Source: Pseudomonadota bacterium
GTDB lineage: Bacteria > Pseudomonadota > Alphaproteobacteria > Rhizobiales > Xanthobacteraceae
Direction: 5' to 3'
DNA: 24,834 bases
NCBI GenBank assembly: GCA_023404705.1
Contig: JAEYAU010000123.1
Coordinates: 1 to 24,834, forward strand
The notes below the pieces were generated by a model, which saw only the letters and a list, made by a program, of their open reading frames with translations, was not told the DNA's origin and searched no databases. The translations under genes and the position numbers were made by a program. Position 1 is the stretch's first letter. Each line of letters starts with the position of its first letter. Positions 1 to 7,087 of the stretch are shown one piece after another.

Positions 1-88
1 CACGCGTGCTGAGTCCGTACGCGTGCGCTCGGCGCGATCGATGGCCTCGCGCTGGCGGCTACGCCGGGGCGCGCCGAGCACACCCTAC
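1..88. repeat. Dispersed repeat family A, copy 1 (cut by window edge)
   Basis: This stretch matches 15331-15418 over its whole length with a 2-nt indel and a divergent middle. The first ~38 bases (two ACGCGTGC blocks, then GCTCGGCGCG) and the last ~20 bases (GCGCGCCGAGCACACCCTAC) are nearly identical. GCTCGGCGCG near 27-36 is inverted against CGCGCCGAGC near 70-79, so the unit can fold. The copy at 15267-15419 shows that the full element has a further left arm, which here would lie outside the window. It ends about 20 bp before the promoter candidate of the COG0523 gene. Confidence 0.75.
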
Positions 89-108
89 CAGGGCAGACCC
101 AGCCCCTT

Positions 109-136
109 TTGCACCCCGGCTCCGGCCCCCTATATA
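109..136 (+). promoter_or_regulatory. Candidate promoter of the COG0523 gene
   Basis: TTGCAC at 109-114 and TATATA at 131-136 are 16 nt apart and would start transcription near 143, just ahead of the AAGGAG ribosome site at 145-150. The match to the sigma-70 consensus is moderate. The in-frame TTG at 109 is better read as part of the -35 box than as a start codon. Confidence 0.4.
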
Positions 137-156
137 GGCGGGGCAAGGAGCTCCTG

Positions 157-1185
157 ATGTCCGACAAAGTCCCCGTCACGGTTCTCACCGGCTATCTCGG
201 CGCCGGCAAGACCACCCTGCTCAACCGCATCCTCTCGGAGCCGCACGGCCAGAAATACGCCGTGATCGTCAACGAATTCGGCGAGATCGGCATCGACAAT
301 GACCTCGTCGTGGGCGCGGACGAGGAAGTGTTCGAGATGAACAATGGCTGCATCTGCTGCACGGTGCGCGGGGACCTGATCCGCATCATCGAGGGACTGA
401 TGCGACGCAAGGGCAAGTTCGACGCGATCATCGTCGAGACCACGGGACTCGCCGACCCGGCGCCGGTGGCGCAGACCTTCTTCATGGACGAGAACGTCGG
501 CGCGCGGGCCAGGCTCGACGCGGTCGTCACCGTGGCGGACGCCAAGTATCTCAAGGACCGGCTGAAGGATGCGCCGGAGGCGAAAAACCAGATCGCCTTC
601 GCGGACGTGATCCTGATCAACAAGACCGACCTGGTGAAGCCCGAGGAGCTGCGCGAAGTCGAGGCCCGCATCCGCGGCATCAATCCTTATGCGCGGCTGC
701 ACCGCACCGAGCGCTGCGCCATCGCGCTCCCCGAGGTGCTCGGCCGCAACGCCTTCGACCTCGACCGCATTCTCGATATCGAGCCGCAGTTCCTCGAGGC
801 GGATGATCACGATCATGACCACGACCATCATCATGATCACGACCACGATCATCACCACCATCATGGTGGCTTGAAGCACTATCACGACGAGGACATGCAG
901 TCGGTCTCGCTGCGCACCGACAAGCCCCTCGATCCCGACAAGTTCTTCCCCTGGGTGCAGAAGCTGGTCGCCGACGAGGGCCCGAACATCTTGCGCTCCA
1001 AGGGCATCCTCGCCTTCAAGGACGATCCGGATCGGTTCGTGTTCCAGGGCGTGCACATGGTGCTCGACGGCAATCACCAGCGCGCCTGGCGCGAGGGCGA
1101 GCCGCGCCAGAGCCGCATCGTCTTCATCGGGCGCAACCTGCCCGAGGAGGCAATCCGCCAGGGTTTCGAGGCGTGTCAGGCCTAG
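157..1185 (+). CDS. COG0523 (CobW/P47K-family) GTP-binding metallochaperone
   Basis: This is a 342-residue G3E-family P-loop GTPase of the COG0523 group, whose members deliver or insert Zn, Co or Fe. Visible motifs are Walker A GYLGAGKTT (residues 12-20), the metal-binding signature GCICC (Cys65, Cys67, Cys68), the Walker B-like VETTGLADP and the guanine-specificity NKTD. A His/Asp-rich loop follows at about residues 216-240 and precedes the C-terminal CobW domain, as in many Zn- or Co-linked members. The ATG at 157 has AAGGAG six bases upstream; the in-frame TTG at 109 would add a non-conserved tail. The WD40 gene starts 7 nt downstream, so the two are probably co-transcribed. The metal is not certain. 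P47K-type members activate Fe-type nitrile hydratase, but the hydratase in this window is Co-type and 15 kb away, so zinc homeostasis is at least as likely. Confidence 0.93.
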   Translation: MSDKVPVTVLTGYLGAGKTTLLNRILSEPHGQKYAVIVNEFGEIGIDNDLVVGADEEVFEMNNGCICCTVRGDLIRIIEGLMRRKGKFDAIIVETTGLADPAPVAQTFFMDENVGARARLDAVVTVADAKYLKDRLKDAPEAKNQIAFADVILINKTDLVKPEELREVEARIRGINPYARLHRTERCAIALPEVLGRNAFDLDRILDIEPQFLEADDHDHDHDHHHDHDHDHHHHHGGLKHYHDEDMQSVSLRTDKPLDPDKFFPWVQKLVADEGPNILRSKGILAFKDDPDRFVFQGVHMVLDGNHQRAWREGEPRQSRIVFIGRNLPEEAIRQGFEACQA

Positions 1186-1192
1186 CGCGTCC

Positions 1193-2194
1193 GTGAGCAG
1201 CACCGAGAACCAGATTCCCTCCATCACCGAGCGCGTGCGTCCCGTGGATGCGGGCGCGCCCGTGGTCGCGATTCACTTCCTGCGAGATGTCGCGGGCTTC
1301 GTGCTCGGCGAGGAGGCGATCCTTCTCGCGGGCGGCGAGGGCGAGGCGAAGCGCGTTACCGCGCATGACGGCGGCATCCTCGCGGCCGTGAGTGACGGCA
1401 CGCGCATCGTCACGAGCGGGGACGACGGCAAGGTCGTGGCGTCGAGCCTCGAAGGCGAGACCGAGGTGCTGGTGACCGACCCCAAGCGCCGCTGGATCGA
1501 CCGCGTGGCGCTCGGGCCCGACAGTGCGATTGCGTGGTCGGCAGGCAAGCAGGTGTTCGTACGCAGTCCGCGCGGCGAGAAGGAGCTCGAGCTTGCGTCG
1601 AGCGCGGGCGGGCTCGCCTTCGCGCCGAAAGGCATTCGGCTCGCGATCGCGCGCTACAACGGCGTCACGCTCTGGTTTCCCAATGTCACGGGCAAGCCCG
1701 AGGAGCTTTCCTGGAAAGGCTCGCATCTCGACGTCACGTTCAGCCCGGACGGCAAGTTCCTCATCACTTGCATGCAGGAGCCCACGCTGCACGGCTGGCG
1801 CCTCGCCGAGGGCAAGGACATGCGCATGTCGGGCTACGCCACGAAGGTGCGGTCGGTGTCGTGGTCGGCGGGCGGCAAGTGGCTCGCGACCGGCGGCGCG
1901 GACCAGCTGGTGATGTGGCCGTTCCAGGGCAAGGATGGGCCGATGGGCAAGCAGCCGAAGCTGCTCGCGCCGTCGAAGAGCCGCGTCGCGATGGTCGCGT
2001 GCCATCCGCAGCACGACATCGTCGCGGTCGGCTATGAGGACGGCATGATCCTGCTCGTGCGCATCGAGGACGGCGCCGAGATCGTCGCCAAGCGCCAGGG
2101 CGCGGGGCCAGTCTCGGCCATCGCGTGGGACGCAGCCGGCAGCCAGTTCGCGTTCGGCACCGAGGCAGGCGAAGCCGGCATCATCGCACTGTAA
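1193..2194 (+). CDS. WD40-repeat beta-propeller protein
   Basis: This 333-residue cytoplasmic protein has no signal peptide or membrane segment. It is built from repeated WD40-like units with recurring patterns such as FSPDGKFL, SWSAGGKWLATGGAD and AWDAAGSQFAFGTEAG, spaced about 40 residues apart, which suggests a single propeller. The GTG start lies 7 nt after the stop of the COG0523 GTPase, and GAGGCG/AGGCC-type sequence upstream gives only a weak ribosome site, so translation may depend on the upstream gene. WD40 propellers are usually interaction scaffolds. The tight pairing suggests a partner or client of the GTPase, but no catalytic function can be read from the sequence. Confidence 0.85.
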   Translation: MSSTENQIPSITERVRPVDAGAPVVAIHFLRDVAGFVLGEEAILLAGGEGEAKRVTAHDGGILAAVSDGTRIVTSGDDGKVVASSLEGETEVLVTDPKRRWIDRVALGPDSAIAWSAGKQVFVRSPRGEKELELASSAGGLAFAPKGIRLAIARYNGVTLWFPNVTGKPEELSWKGSHLDVTFSPDGKFLITCMQEPTLHGWRLAEGKDMRMSGYATKVRSVSWSAGGKWLATGGADQLVMWPFQGKDGPMGKQPKLLAPSKSRVAMVACHPQHDIVAVGYEDGMILLVRIEDGAEIVAKRQGAGPVSAIAWDAAGSQFAFGTEAGEAGIIAL

Positions 2195-2261
2195 CGTAAC
2201 GTCTCAGGCCGGAACCTGGGGCCGCGCGGCATCGTTGACCCTCTGCGCCAGGAGGAGAACG

Positions 2262-2582
2262 ATGTCACATTCCACCCATCAATCCCGCGATCTTTGGCTT
2301 GCGATCGGCCTCGCGGCGCTGCTGCTCGCGATCGGCGCGCCCGCCGCGTCGGCGCAGTCCGATACGCCGAAGGTGGACGGACCGACCAGCGGCCCGAAGC
2401 CCGAAGGCCTCGCGCAGCCGCCGGCCGAGACCGCCCCCGCCATTCCCAACAAGTCCGCGATCCCGGAGCGCGTCGGCAGCAGCCTGGAGGAGCGCAAGGC
2501 AGACCCTGCGCGACCCGAAGGTCCGACGCCGCTGCCCGAGCGCCCTGCCGAGCCACACGGCGCGCCGAAGGAGATCCGGTAG
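2262..2582 (+). CDS. Small exported proline-rich protein, function unknown
   Basis: This is a 106-residue protein. An N-terminal hydrophobic helix (about residues 11-27) ends in PAASA, giving a likely Sec signal-peptidase site after residue 31. The mature part of ~75 residues is rich in Pro, Glu, Lys and Ala, has no cysteines, and looks disordered. The start ATG at 2262 has AGGAGGAG just upstream (about 2250-2257), which is better supported than the TTG at 2235. It follows the WD40 gene by 67 bp on the same strand and may be the last gene of that transcript. I do not recognise a family. Confidence 0.7.
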   Translation: MSHSTHQSRDLWLAIGLAALLLAIGAPAASAQSDTPKVDGPTSGPKPEGLAQPPAETAPAIPNKSAIPERVGSSLEERKADPARPEGPTPLPERPAEPHGAPKEIR

Positions 2583-2607
2583 GAGCATGTCACCGCACCT
2601 GATCCTG

Positions 2608-2753
2608 TCATCCTGAGGTGCGAGGGCTCATCGCGAATGCGATGAGCGCGAGCATCGAAAGATGAACGGCCCGGGTGACTCAGCTTGCACGCGATGAGGC
2701 CCGGGCCGTCGCCCTTCGAGGCTCGCGCTGCCGCGCGAGCACCTCAGGGTGAC
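2608..2753. repeat. Palindromic dispersed repeat (TCATCCTGAGG type)
   Basis: The ends GTCATCCTGAGGTGC (2608-2622) and GCACCTCAGGGTGAC (2739-2753) are inverted copies with one mismatch. Inside, ACGGCCCGGG (2666-2675) pairs exactly with CCCGGGCCGT (2700-2709). The adjoining GCGCGAGCATCGAA / TTCGAGGCTCGCGC arms extend this to about 30 bp, so the unit folds as nested cruciforms. Repeats with ends of this type (TCATCCTGAGG, with internal CTTCGAGGCTCGC) are common between genes in Alphaproteobacteria. There is no ORF or transposase. Confidence 0.75.
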
Positions 2754-2785
2754 GGTCGAGACGTGGTGGCTCGCGGCCCCCGCAG

Positions 2786-2816
2786 GAAAAAGGGCGGGCC
2801 CGGCGGCCCGCCCTTC
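2786..2816 (-). terminator. Rho-independent terminator after homospermidine synthase
   Basis: AAGGGCGGGCC (2790-2800) and GGCCCGCCCTT (2805-2815) form an 11-bp stem with a 4-nt loop. On the minus strand the stem is followed by a run of T (the A-run at 2786-2791 on the plus strand). It lies 24 bp past the stop codon of the synthase. Confidence 0.85.
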
Positions 2817-2839
2817 TGCATTCGCATCCAGCCGCGCGC

Positions 2840-4285
2840 TTACGCGACCAGCACGTTCTTGAACTGCCACGGGTCGTCGTTGTCGACGTCCTCGGGGAAC
2901 AGCACGTTGCGGCCGTCGAGCGGCGTCCAGTCGGTGTAGTGGCCGACCACGGGGCCGAGATAGGGCCGCTGCACCTCGAGGCAGCGGCGGAAGTCCATCT
3001 CGTCGGCCTCGATCACGCCGCGCTCCGGGTTCTCCAGCATCCAGACGATGCCGGCGAGCACCGCGGACGTCACCTGCAGGCCGGTCGCGTTCTGGTAGGG
3101 CGCGAGCTTCCGCGTCTCCTCGATGGAGAGCTGCGAGCCGTACCAGTAGGCGTTCTTGGCATGGCCGTAGAGCAGCACGCCGAGCTCATCGATGCCGTCG
3201 ACGATGTCGTCCTCGGTGAGGATGTGCCAGGTCTCCTGCGCCTTCCAGGCCGAGCCCGCCATCTCGTGCAGCGACAGGATGGCGTCGTCGCACGGATGGT
3301 AGGCGTAGTGGCAGGTCGGCCGGTACACCACCTTGCCGTTCTCGCGCACCGTGAAGAAGTCGGCGATCGAGATCGACTCGTTGTGCGTGACCAGGAAGCC
3401 GTGCTGCGCCTTGGCGGTGGGCGTCCAGGAGCGCACACGCGTGCCGGCGCCCGGGCGCGTCAGGTAGATCGCGGCGCCGCAGCCGAACTCGTGCTGCTGG
3501 CCGCCCGGCGGCAGCTGCTTCTCGTGCGTGCCCCAGCCGAGCTCGGAGGGCTGCAGGCCTTCCGAGACGAAGCCCTCGACGGACCACGTGTTGACGAACT
3601 TGCCGCGGGGCTTGGGATCCTTTGCCCGCTGCGTGTCACGCTCCGCGATGTGGATGCCCTTCACGCCGACGCGCTGCATCAGGCGGCCCCACTCCTCGCG
3701 GGTGGTCGGCTCGGTGAAGTCGAGCTTCAGCTCCTTGGCGATGTCGATGAGCGCCTGCTTGACCATCCAGGACACCATGCCGGGATTGGCGCCGCAGCAG
3801 CTCACCGTGGTCACGCCGCCCGGCTTGCGCCGGCGCAGGTCAAGGATGCCCTCGCGCAGCGCATAGTTCGAGCGCTGCGACAGCGAGAGACTGCGGTCGG
3901 TGTAGAGGCCCGGCCAGGGCTCGGCCACGGTGTCGATGTAGAAGCAGTCGAGATCCTTGGCGAACTCCATCAGTTCGGCCGAGGAGGTGTCGACCGAGAG
4001 GTTCACGACCATGCCGCGGCCCGGCCCCGCCGTGAGGAGAGGCGTGAGCACATCGCGATAGTTCTCGCGCGTGATCGCGAGATGCAGGAACTTGATCTGC
4101 CGCTCGTCCAGGATCGCGCGGTCCTTGTCGTCCGGCGCGATGACGACGAACTTCGAGCGGTCGAACGCGATGTGGCGCTCGAGCAGGGGCAGGGTGCCCT
4201 TGCCGATCGAGCCGAAGCCGAGCATCACGATCGGGCCGTCGAAGCGGGCGTGCACGGGGCCCTCGGGTCGGGTGGCAGCATTCAT
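2840..4285 (-). CDS. hss: Homospermidine synthase
   Basis: At 481 residues this is the normal size for bacterial homospermidine synthase (~475-480). The enzyme makes sym-homospermidine and ammonia from two putrescines, using NAD+ as a recycled cofactor. The N-terminal Rossmann nucleotide-binding segment VMLGFGSIGKG (GFGSIG at residues 23-28) is clear. Downstream are saccharopine-dehydrogenase-like segments such as TTVSCCGANPGMVSWMVK and the C-terminal DDPWQFKNVLV. The ATG at 4285 has an AGAGGAG ribosome site about 10 nt upstream. It is the last gene of a three-gene operon, 37 bp after the GNAT gene and followed by a strong terminator. Ornithine decarboxylase in the same operon supplies its putrescine. 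Homospermidine is a characteristic polyamine of many Alphaproteobacteria. Confidence 0.95.
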   Translation of the reverse strand: MNAATRPEGPVHARFDGPIVMLGFGSIGKGTLPLLERHIAFDRSKFVVIAPDDKDRAILDERQIKFLHLAITRENYRDVLTPLLTAGPGRGMVVNLSVDTSSAELMEFAKDLDCFYIDTVAEPWPGLYTDRSLSLSQRSNYALREGILDLRRRKPGGVTTVSCCGANPGMVSWMVKQALIDIAKELKLDFTEPTTREEWGRLMQRVGVKGIHIAERDTQRAKDPKPRGKFVNTWSVEGFVSEGLQPSELGWGTHEKQLPPGGQQHEFGCGAAIYLTRPGAGTRVRSWTPTAKAQHGFLVTHNESISIADFFTVRENGKVVYRPTCHYAYHPCDDAILSLHEMAGSAWKAQETWHILTEDDIVDGIDELGVLLYGHAKNAYWYGSQLSIEETRKLAPYQNATGLQVTSAVLAGIVWMLENPERGVIEADEMDFRRCLEVQRPYLGPVVGHYTDWTPLDGRNVLFPEDVDNDDPWQFKNVLVA

Positions 4286-4322
4286 TTCGATGACTCTCCT
4301 CTGAAATCAGTACTGTTCTTGG

Positions 4323-4892
4323 TTACGCCGCACGCGGCAGCACGGGTTCGCGAAGGCTCGCGACCAGCAGGTTGAGGTCCGGCTTCGGCTCGAGCGTGCC
4401 CGTGGCACCGATCAGGCCGCGCGCACCGTCGAGAGCGCCCGCGGCGAGCTCGAGGCCGAGCAGCCGGTTGATCTCGTAGGGACCCGGCAGCCAGAGCTGC
4501 CCGGTCTTCTCGCCCGAGAAGCCGAAGCGCGCGTAGTAGGGCGCATCGCCGACCAGCAGCACGGCACGATGGCCAAGCCGGCGCGCCTCGCGCAGCGCCT
4601 TCTTCATCAGCGCGCCGCCGATGCCGAGGCCGCGGTGCGACTCGGCGACCGCGATCGGCCCGAGCAGCAGCGCGGGCCGGCCCGGGCCGGCCGTGACGTT
4701 CCACAGGCGAACGGTGCCGACCAGCGCGCGGCCCTCGGCGGCGACGAACGAGAGTCCGTCGGCCGGCAGGCGGTCCTCGCGCAGGCGCTCGGCCGTCTTC
4801 TCGGTGCGGCACGGGCCGAAGGCGGCATCGAGCAGCGTCTCGCGCGCCTCGATATCGGCCGTCCGCTCATGACGAATGGTGGTCATGGCCAT
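4323..4892 (-). CDS. GNAT-family N-acetyltransferase
   Basis: This 189-residue protein has a GNAT fold. LLLGPIAVAESHRGLGIGGALMKKAL holds strand 4 and the acetyl-CoA pyrophosphate-binding loop (R-G-L-G-I-G), and APYYARFGF is the usual strand 5 / helix 4 region of YhbS-like enzymes. Two in-frame ATGs lie six bases apart (4892 and 4886). GGAGG upstream fits the first, while AAAGG six bases before the second fits the second, so the exact start is uncertain by two codons. It sits between ornithine decarboxylase and homospermidine synthase on the same strand. That position makes a polyamine or an amino-acid precursor a plausible acyl acceptor, but this is an inference from context only. Confidence 0.85.
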   Translation of the reverse strand: MAMTTIRHERTADIEARETLLDAAFGPCRTEKTAERLREDRLPADGLSFVAAEGRALVGTVRLWNVTAGPGRPALLLGPIAVAESHRGLGIGGALMKKALREARRLGHRAVLLVGDAPYYARFGFSGEKTGQLWLPGPYEINRLLGLELAAGALDGARGLIGATGTLEPKPDLNLLVASLREPVLPRAA

Positions 4893-4943
4893 CCTTTCCC
4901 CGCCTCCTCGGAGGCGTTGTCACAAGATCCAAATGACAGGAAC

Positions 4944-4965
4944 GGAGCCGGCCGTGGCCGGCTCC
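4944..4965 (-). other. Stem-loop between decarboxylase and GNAT genes
   Basis: GGAGCCGGCC (4944-4953) and GGCCGGCTCC (4956-4965) form a perfect 10-bp stem about 20 bp past the decarboxylase stop. The stop itself sits in a second palindrome, CTGAGCC TT GGCTCAG (4974-4989). There is no T-run on the minus strand, so this may be an mRNA processing or stability element, or a partial terminator that lowers expression of the distal genes. Confidence 0.5.
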
Positions 4966-4985
4966 CGACAGCACTGAGCCTTGGC

Positions 4986-6116
4986 TCAGATGTGATACGT
5001 CTTCAGCGGCGGCAGCCCGTTGAAGGCCACGGCCGAGTAGGTCGACGTATAGGCGCCTGTGCCTTCGATCAGCACCTTGTCGCCGATCTCGAGGCTCACG
5101 GGCAGCGGGTACGGCGTCTTCTCGTACAGCACGTCGGCCGAGTCGCAGGTCGGGCCGGCGAGCACGCAAGGCGCCATCTTGTCATCGTCCCGCGAGGTGC
5201 GGATCGGGTAGCGGATCGACTCGTCCATCGTCTCGGCGAGGCCGCCGAACTTGCCGATGTCGAGATAGACCCAGCGGGTCTCGTCCTGCTCGCTCTTCTT
5301 CGAGACGAGCACGACTTCCGCCTCGATCACGCCCGCATTGCCGACCATGCCGCGGCCCGGCTCGATGATCGTGTCCGGGATACGGTTGCCGAAGTGCTTG
5401 CGCAGCGCGCGGAAGATCGAGCGCCCGTAAGACTTCACGGTCGGCACGTCCTTCAGGTAGCGGGTCGGGAAGCCGCCGCCGAGGTTGACCATCGACAGGC
5501 TGATGCCCCGCTCCGCGCAGGCGCGGAAGATCGCCGCGGCCGACTTGAGCGCCTCATCCCAGGCCTGCGTGCGGCCCTGCTGCGAGCCGACGTGGAACGA
5601 CACGCCATAGGGCTCGAGGCCGAGCCGGTGCGCGTGCTCGAGCACGTCCACCGCCATCACGGGGTCGCAGCCGAACTTGCGCGAGAGCGGCCACTCGGCG
5701 CCCACGCAGTCGAACAGGAAGCGGCAGAACACCTTCGAGCCGGGCGCCGCCCGGGCGACCTTCTCGACCTCGGCCACGCAGTCGACCGCGAACAGGCGGA
5801 TGCCGAGCGCATAAGCGCGCGCGACGTCACGCTCCTTCTTGATCGTGTTGCCGAAGGAGATCCGCTCCGGGGTGGCGCCGGCGGCCAGCGCCATCTCGAT
5901 CTCGGCCACCGAGGCCGTGTCGAAGCACGAGCCCAACGAGGCAAGCAACGAGAGCAGCTCCGGCGCCGGGTTCGCCTTCACGGCGTAGAACACGCGGCTG
6001 TCCGGCAGCGCCTTGGCGAAGGCCTGATAGTTGTCACGCACGACGTCGAGATCGACGACCAGGCAAGGGCCGTCCTCTCGTCGGTTGCGGAGGAATTCTC
6101 GGATGCGCTCGGTCAT
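4986..6116 (-). CDS. Ornithine decarboxylase (fold III, possibly lysine/ornithine)
   Basis: This is a 376-residue PLP enzyme of the alanine-racemase-fold (type III) decarboxylases, converting ornithine to putrescine. Signatures are FYAVKANP (Schiff-base Lys47), the FDTASVAEIE segment, HVGSQQ, the phosphate-binding GGGFP, EPGRGMVG, and the dimer-interface active-site motif GPTCDSAD with the Cys-Asp pair of eukaryotic-type ODC. Several alphaproteobacterial homologues also use lysine, and the sequence alone does not settle this. The ATG at 6116 has GGAGAGGA about 9 nt upstream; an in-frame TTG at 6140 would add eight residues. It is the first gene of the polyamine operon and is preceded by a long structured leader. 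The symbol is left empty because odc, speC and speF are all used for this family. Confidence 0.93.
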   Translation of the reverse strand: MTERIREFLRNRREDGPCLVVDLDVVRDNYQAFAKALPDSRVFYAVKANPAPELLSLLASLGSCFDTASVAEIEMALAAGATPERISFGNTIKKERDVARAYALGIRLFAVDCVAEVEKVARAAPGSKVFCRFLFDCVGAEWPLSRKFGCDPVMAVDVLEHAHRLGLEPYGVSFHVGSQQGRTQAWDEALKSAAAIFRACAERGISLSMVNLGGGFPTRYLKDVPTVKSYGRSIFRALRKHFGNRIPDTIIEPGRGMVGNAGVIEAEVVLVSKKSEQDETRWVYLDIGKFGGLAETMDESIRYPIRTSRDDDKMAPCVLAGPTCDSADVLYEKTPYPLPVSLEIGDKVLIEGTGAYTSTYSAVAFNGLPPLKTYHI

Positions 6117-6183
6117 GGGCGCGGTCCTCTCCAGATCCAAGCGGGCCCGGCGCTCACGCGCAAGAAACCCTGAGATTGCGGTT

Positions 6184-6201
6184 CGGACGGGAAACCGTCC
6201 G
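6184..6201 (-). other. Stable hairpin just upstream of the decarboxylase start
   Basis: CGGACGG (6184-6190) and CCGTCCG (6195-6201) form a 7-bp stem with a 4-nt loop (UUUC in the minus-strand RNA), about 68 nt before the start codon. It lies at the downstream end of the leader and could take part in expression control. No T-run follows, so it is not a typical intrinsic terminator. Confidence 0.45.
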
Positions 6202-6600
6202 GCGTCAGCGGGTGAGGGGACTTCGCGCGTCCGTGCGGTGGAGACACGGAGGACGCGGAGGGCTCTTCACCCGACGATGCTGCCTTGGATTGGAGCGGGA
6301 GACCCGATCCGCACGGCCGGCAAAGATGGACAAGCCTCTTCGGTGTCGACCTTTGGAGGGCCGACGAGACACCAAGAAGCCCGTTCCGTCGTTGCTTTAA
6401 GCCGCGTCCCCCGTTGAGGGCGGGGTGCGCCGGTTTCGCCTCCGGCTGCCGGTCAAGTGGTTTCGGAGCTTCAGCGACCGCAGACTTCGATCCCGGGACT
6501 TCGTCCTGAAGATCTCGTCTTGGCGATCTCGCTCCGGGCGGCTGTCCGGCCTCTTGTCCGGATGCCCACCGACCGACACACGGCCACAGGCACGTGCGAA
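6202..6600 (-). ncRNA. Structured 5' leader of ornithine decarboxylase (speF-motif candidate)
   Basis: The ~480 nt between the promoter candidate and the decarboxylase hold no convincing ORF but strong local folding on the minus strand. One element is a long nested stem at 6473-6533: AGCGA/TCGCT, AGAC/GTCT, GATC/GATC and GGAC/GTCC, closing on a 3-nt loop. A second is a ~15-position helix at 6332-6383 around GGTGTC/GACACC with 13 pairs including G-U. Smaller hairpins are CCCCG/CGGGG (about 6408-6425) and TCCGG/CCGGA (about 6545-6562). A long conserved RNA named speF is known upstream of ornithine decarboxylase genes in Alphaproteobacteria. The position, length and the stretch containing AAGCAACGACGGAACGGG next to the GGTGTC helix agree with my memory of it, but I could not run a covariance search. 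The boundaries are approximate. Confidence 0.6.
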
Positions 6601-6614
6601 ATAGGGCAGGCGAT

Positions 6615-6643
6615 GAGATAAGTGATTCAATCCCGCAACGCAA
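6615..6643 (-). promoter_or_regulatory. Candidate promoter of the polyamine operon
   Basis: On the minus strand TTGCGT (6643-6638) and TATCTC (6620-6615) are 17 nt apart, which fits a sigma-70-type promoter. It would start an RNA near 6608 and produce the ~490-nt leader before the decarboxylase. The -35 half is a moderate match and the -10 half a weaker one. Confidence 0.4.
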
Positions 6644-6726
6644 GATCAAATGCATGCGCGCGAGTCGCAATGTGAATGAATCAGCGCCGCGGCGCTCGCG
6701 TGTTAGGATTCTGTAAAGAAGCGGAC

Positions 6727-6972
6727 TCAGCCGCGCGTCGTGAACGGCTCCACGCGCATCGCGTTGCGCACGAAGATGACCATCACGAACATGCCGAGCA
6801 GGAAGAAGGCTGCCTGCAGCACGTAGACGCCGTAGTCGCCGAGGCCGAGCTGCAGCGCGAGCGCCCAGCCGCCCGCATAGGCGGCGCCGAACACCTCGGC
6901 CGCGATCAGGATCGCGGCGCTGAGCACCGTGGTGACGCTCGGCCAGTTGATGCGGCGCGGTCCGGTAGCCAT
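6727..6972 (-). CDS. Small two-helix membrane protein, function unknown
   Basis: This 81-residue protein has two hydrophobic segments, at about residues 13-40 (VTTVLSAAILIAAEVFGAAYAGG) and 47-68 (YGVYVLQAAFFLLGMFVMVIFV). They are joined by a short loop, with a basic N-terminus (GPRRIN) and a C-terminal tail containing RNAMRVEP. The ATG at 6972 has GAGGA seven bases upstream on the minus strand, which supports real translation. It is divergent from the M3 peptidase and lies upstream of the decarboxylase leader on the same strand. A perfect AGCGCCG/CGGCGCT palindrome about 35 bp past its stop may end its transcript. I do not recognise a family. Confidence 0.75.
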   Translation of the reverse strand: MATGPRRINWPSVTTVLSAAILIAAEVFGAAYAGGWALALQLGLGDYGVYVLQAAFFLLGMFVMVIFVRNAMRVEPFTTRG

Positions 6973-7087
6973 GGAACGTCCTCGAGAGGCGCGGAAAGCC
7001 CGCGCGGGGCCGCAATTTCCACGAAACGGGCCTTCGGATCAACCCCTCGCGCAAACGCGGTAAATGCCTACATTGCGGGCTACACCA

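Noticed and set aside
2939..4375. 478-residue plus-strand open frame opposite homospermidine synthase
   Set aside because: Antisense to a confidently identified enzyme; composition is dominated by Arg, His, Leu and Ala without motifs.
4569..6173. 534-residue plus-strand open frame
   Set aside because: Antisense to the GNAT and decarboxylase genes; no domain.
6397..6630. 77-residue minus-strand open frame in the decarboxylase leader
   Set aside because: It has Arg-rich, domain-free sequence and lies across the nested stems of the leader. A leader peptide role is possible but there is no ribosome site or conserved motif to support it.
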